From JBGSOV01 sp964558715 (GTDB lineage: Bacteria > Patescibacteriota > Gracilibacteria > CAIRYL01 > GCA-016699755), in the NCBI GenBank assembly GCA_964558715.1, contig CAZLFD010000038.1, positions 1-14,933 on the forward strand: a DNA stretch of 14,933 bases, written 5' to 3'. The position numbers and the translations under genes are program-made. Within the stretch, counting starts at the first letter, position 1. Every line of letters starts with the position of its first letter. The notes under the pieces were generated by a model. It had not been told where the DNA came from. It made no database searches and saw nothing but the letters and a program-made list of their open reading frames with translations. Below are positions 13,424 through 14,933 of this stretch, in pieces.

Positions 13424-14933
13424 ATGACATCACTTTTACCAACTCGAAACTCCTGCTTTCTGGGCGCGCTTCTTTTGAGCATTTTCAGTGCGTTTTTATT
13501 GCTTGCCCCCCAGAGCATCCATAGCCAAGCCCCAGTAGCGCCGTACCAAAACTGTGGAGTCGGCTTGCAACCACCAGACGGATTAACTGACTGGCGCCAT
13601 GCCAATGTAGTGCGGGGCGATGACGGTACGGCTTGGCAACGAGGACTCGTTTCTAATCCTAAGCAAATTCTTGAAATAGAAGAAGGCAAGACGGTGCGCA
13701 TAAACGGCATGGGTACACCAGGGATGGAAGTCATGCTCTTCGCATTTGAACCGACTGAGAACAACGAAGGGTTTATTCCCCCACCAGGACGCGGAACGTG
13801 TTTTCAGACGATTGCTGATGAAAACGGTCAATTTGTCTTCGATCTGCATGCCCGCCTCTTGTGGAGCACATTGCAAAAAGAACTCGCTCTTGATGCGTTT
13901 TATCGCATGGACAAACTATGGGACCAACTCGATACCGCCAGCTCGAATCAGAACTTTTTTGTGGGCACGGCCAACAGCTTCAAAGTAGTTGACGTGGAGT
14001 TGGTCTTGCCGGAGGGTTCACAGAATGCTCCACCGATTGAAGTACCTGAGGGGACATGGGAACGAAGCCGAAGTATTGCGCCGCAACCGCAGGCATCAGT
14101 CACCCCGGTCGAGACTTCAGCGGGCATCCCGACCACGGCGCCAATCCCAACCAGGGCACCACAGCGTACCTCTCAACCCTCGGAGTGCATCAGTAATGGA
14201 AACTCGGGCAGCATCCTCGGTAGAGGGAGGGATATGGGAATCATCCATCGCATCGATCCGATGCGCGCCAATCCGGCGATTATCGGTAATATATTCGATC
14301 AAGTCGGAATCCAAACCGTGGAGCACGGTCGCCAAGGTGCCACGACGAATACCCACTATGTTCGCGTTGCTGGTGCAAGCGAAACAAACAGCTTCAGCAT
14401 GAGCCCCATAGGGAGTGGTCCCACGGGGGCCGGCGATATCGTCCTCAAATCAATGACCATCGAAACGCTCAAGCGTATGCTGCTCGCGGAAAGCGGGAGC
14501 AAATCTTTATCGCCGACTATCTTGCAGAGCGGCAGCGGAGAGCTGATAAAAACCTTGCTCACAGATGCGGCGAACCGGAACTCTGCTGCGAGTAGTCTTG
14601 CAAACAAGCTTACCGAGCACATGAATAGTTTCGGACTATCATCGCGTGGCGGCTTTGCAAATCATCTGCTGGCCACATTTCCACAAAACCATTCGGGACA
14701 AGCTAGTTGGGCCGATGATGCGCTCGATATCACCCTCTTTTGGACGGGAACCACGGCCCCGAATCCCTGTGTGATCACAAACGGATTTATGGGTACAAGT
14801 ACAAGCGTCGACCATCGAAATTTCATGGCATTGAGTAGAGGGAACAGCGGCGACTGGGCGTACGTATCAGGTATATCGCCCATCCTTCTTATCCAGCGCG
14901 ACGAAGCAGTAACGGTAACACCGGCATTCATGG
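13424..14933 (+). CDS. Large secreted protein of unknown function, truncated by the window end
   Basis: The frame is open from ATG 13424 to the last base, giving 503 residues without a stop. A long hydrophobic signal segment (about 11-30, ending near HSQA at 36) indicates export. Residues about 37-195 form a first domain with a beta-rich look (NVVRGDDGTAWQRGLV, KTVRINGMGTPGMEVMLFAF) and cysteines at 44 and 126. A Pro/Thr-rich linker spans about 200-252. A second domain from about 254 is Ser/Gly/Asn-rich and includes GIIHRIDPMRANPAIIGNIF (272-291), with cysteines at 255 and 449. I recognise no family. Architecture suggests a cell-surface or extracellular multi-domain protein. It follows a terminator and has its own promoter, so it is a separate unit from the hendecad-repeat gene. 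Confidence 0.8.
   Translation, partial: MTSLLPTRNSCFLGALLLSIFSAFLLLAPQSIHSQAPVAPYQNCGVGLQPPDGLTDWRHANVVRGDDGTAWQRGLVSNPKQILEIEEGKTVRINGMGTPGMEVMLFAFEPTENNEGFIPPPGRGTCFQTIADENGQFVFDLHARLLWSTLQKELALDAFYRMDKLWDQLDTASSNQNFFVGTANSFKVVDVELVLPEGSQNAPPIEVPEGTWERSRSIAPQPQASVTPVETSAGIPTTAPIPTRAPQRTSQPSECISNGNSGSILGRGRDMGIIHRIDPMRANPAIIGNIFDQVGIQTVEHGRQGATTNTHYVRVAGASETNSFSMSPIGSGPTGAGDIVLKSMTIETLKRMLLAESGSKSLSPTILQSGSGELIKTLLTDAANRNSAASSLANKLTEHMNSFGLSSRGGFANHLLATFPQNHSGQASWADDALDITLFWTGTTAPNPCVITNGFMGTSTSVDHRNFMALSRGNSGDWAYVSGISPILLIQRDEAVTVTPAFM

Overview
This window looks like a piece of chromosome from a small-genome, uncultivated bacterium. Patescibacteria/CPR is the likeliest home, perhaps a Peregrinibacteria-like lineage. 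That is an inference from the gene mix: housekeeping genes separated by lineage-specific secreted proteins, a lone pilT, small operons and few visible Shine-Dalgarno sequences. UGA is used as an ordinary stop, so the recoded Gracilibacteria code is not in use. Composition is about half G+C, with an A+T-richer patch around 8.95-10.1 kb.

Layout. (1) 1-456: the possible tail of an upstream gene, then about 330 noncoding bases carrying two related palindromes and a strong promoter that predicts a leaderless dgt mRNA. (2) 457-2819 (+): dgt (dNTPase), overlapped by 4 bases by a gene fusing a ten-helix EamA/DMT transporter to a riboflavin kinase domain. (3) 2820-6344 (-): pilT, then an excisionase/BldC-like HTH regulator, then a secreted cell-wall protein with a 3D domain and two peptidoglycan-binding domains. 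Between pilT and the HTH gene lies an 18-unit array in 10-bp register with a sigma70-type promoter embedded in it. (4) 6413-8950 (+): alaS, divergent from pilT. (5) 8951-10275 (+): an A+T-rich stretch with a winged-HTH plus ComF-like phosphoribosyltransferase fusion, whose promoter is bracketed by a 17-bp inverted repeat, followed by a 57-residue membrane protein. (6) 10281-11956 (-): an ftsX-recO pair with no ftsE in the window. (7) 12204-14933 (+): a secreted polyampholyte with six 11-residue helical repeats and acidic, calcium-site-like tails, a strong terminator, then a large secreted protein that runs off the window end.

How the parts may work together. dgt and the transporter-kinase fusion are translationally coupled. 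The fusion suggests uptake of riboflavin with trapping as FMN. The HTH gene probably binds its own repeat array, and it sits directly upstream of the 3D-domain wall protein, so it may control wall remodelling. The HTH-phosphoribosyltransferase also looks autoregulated. The two most unusual items are the 10-bp operator-like array with embedded promoter and the transporter-riboflavin kinase fusion. No rRNA, tRNA, CRISPR array or insertion sequence was recognised.
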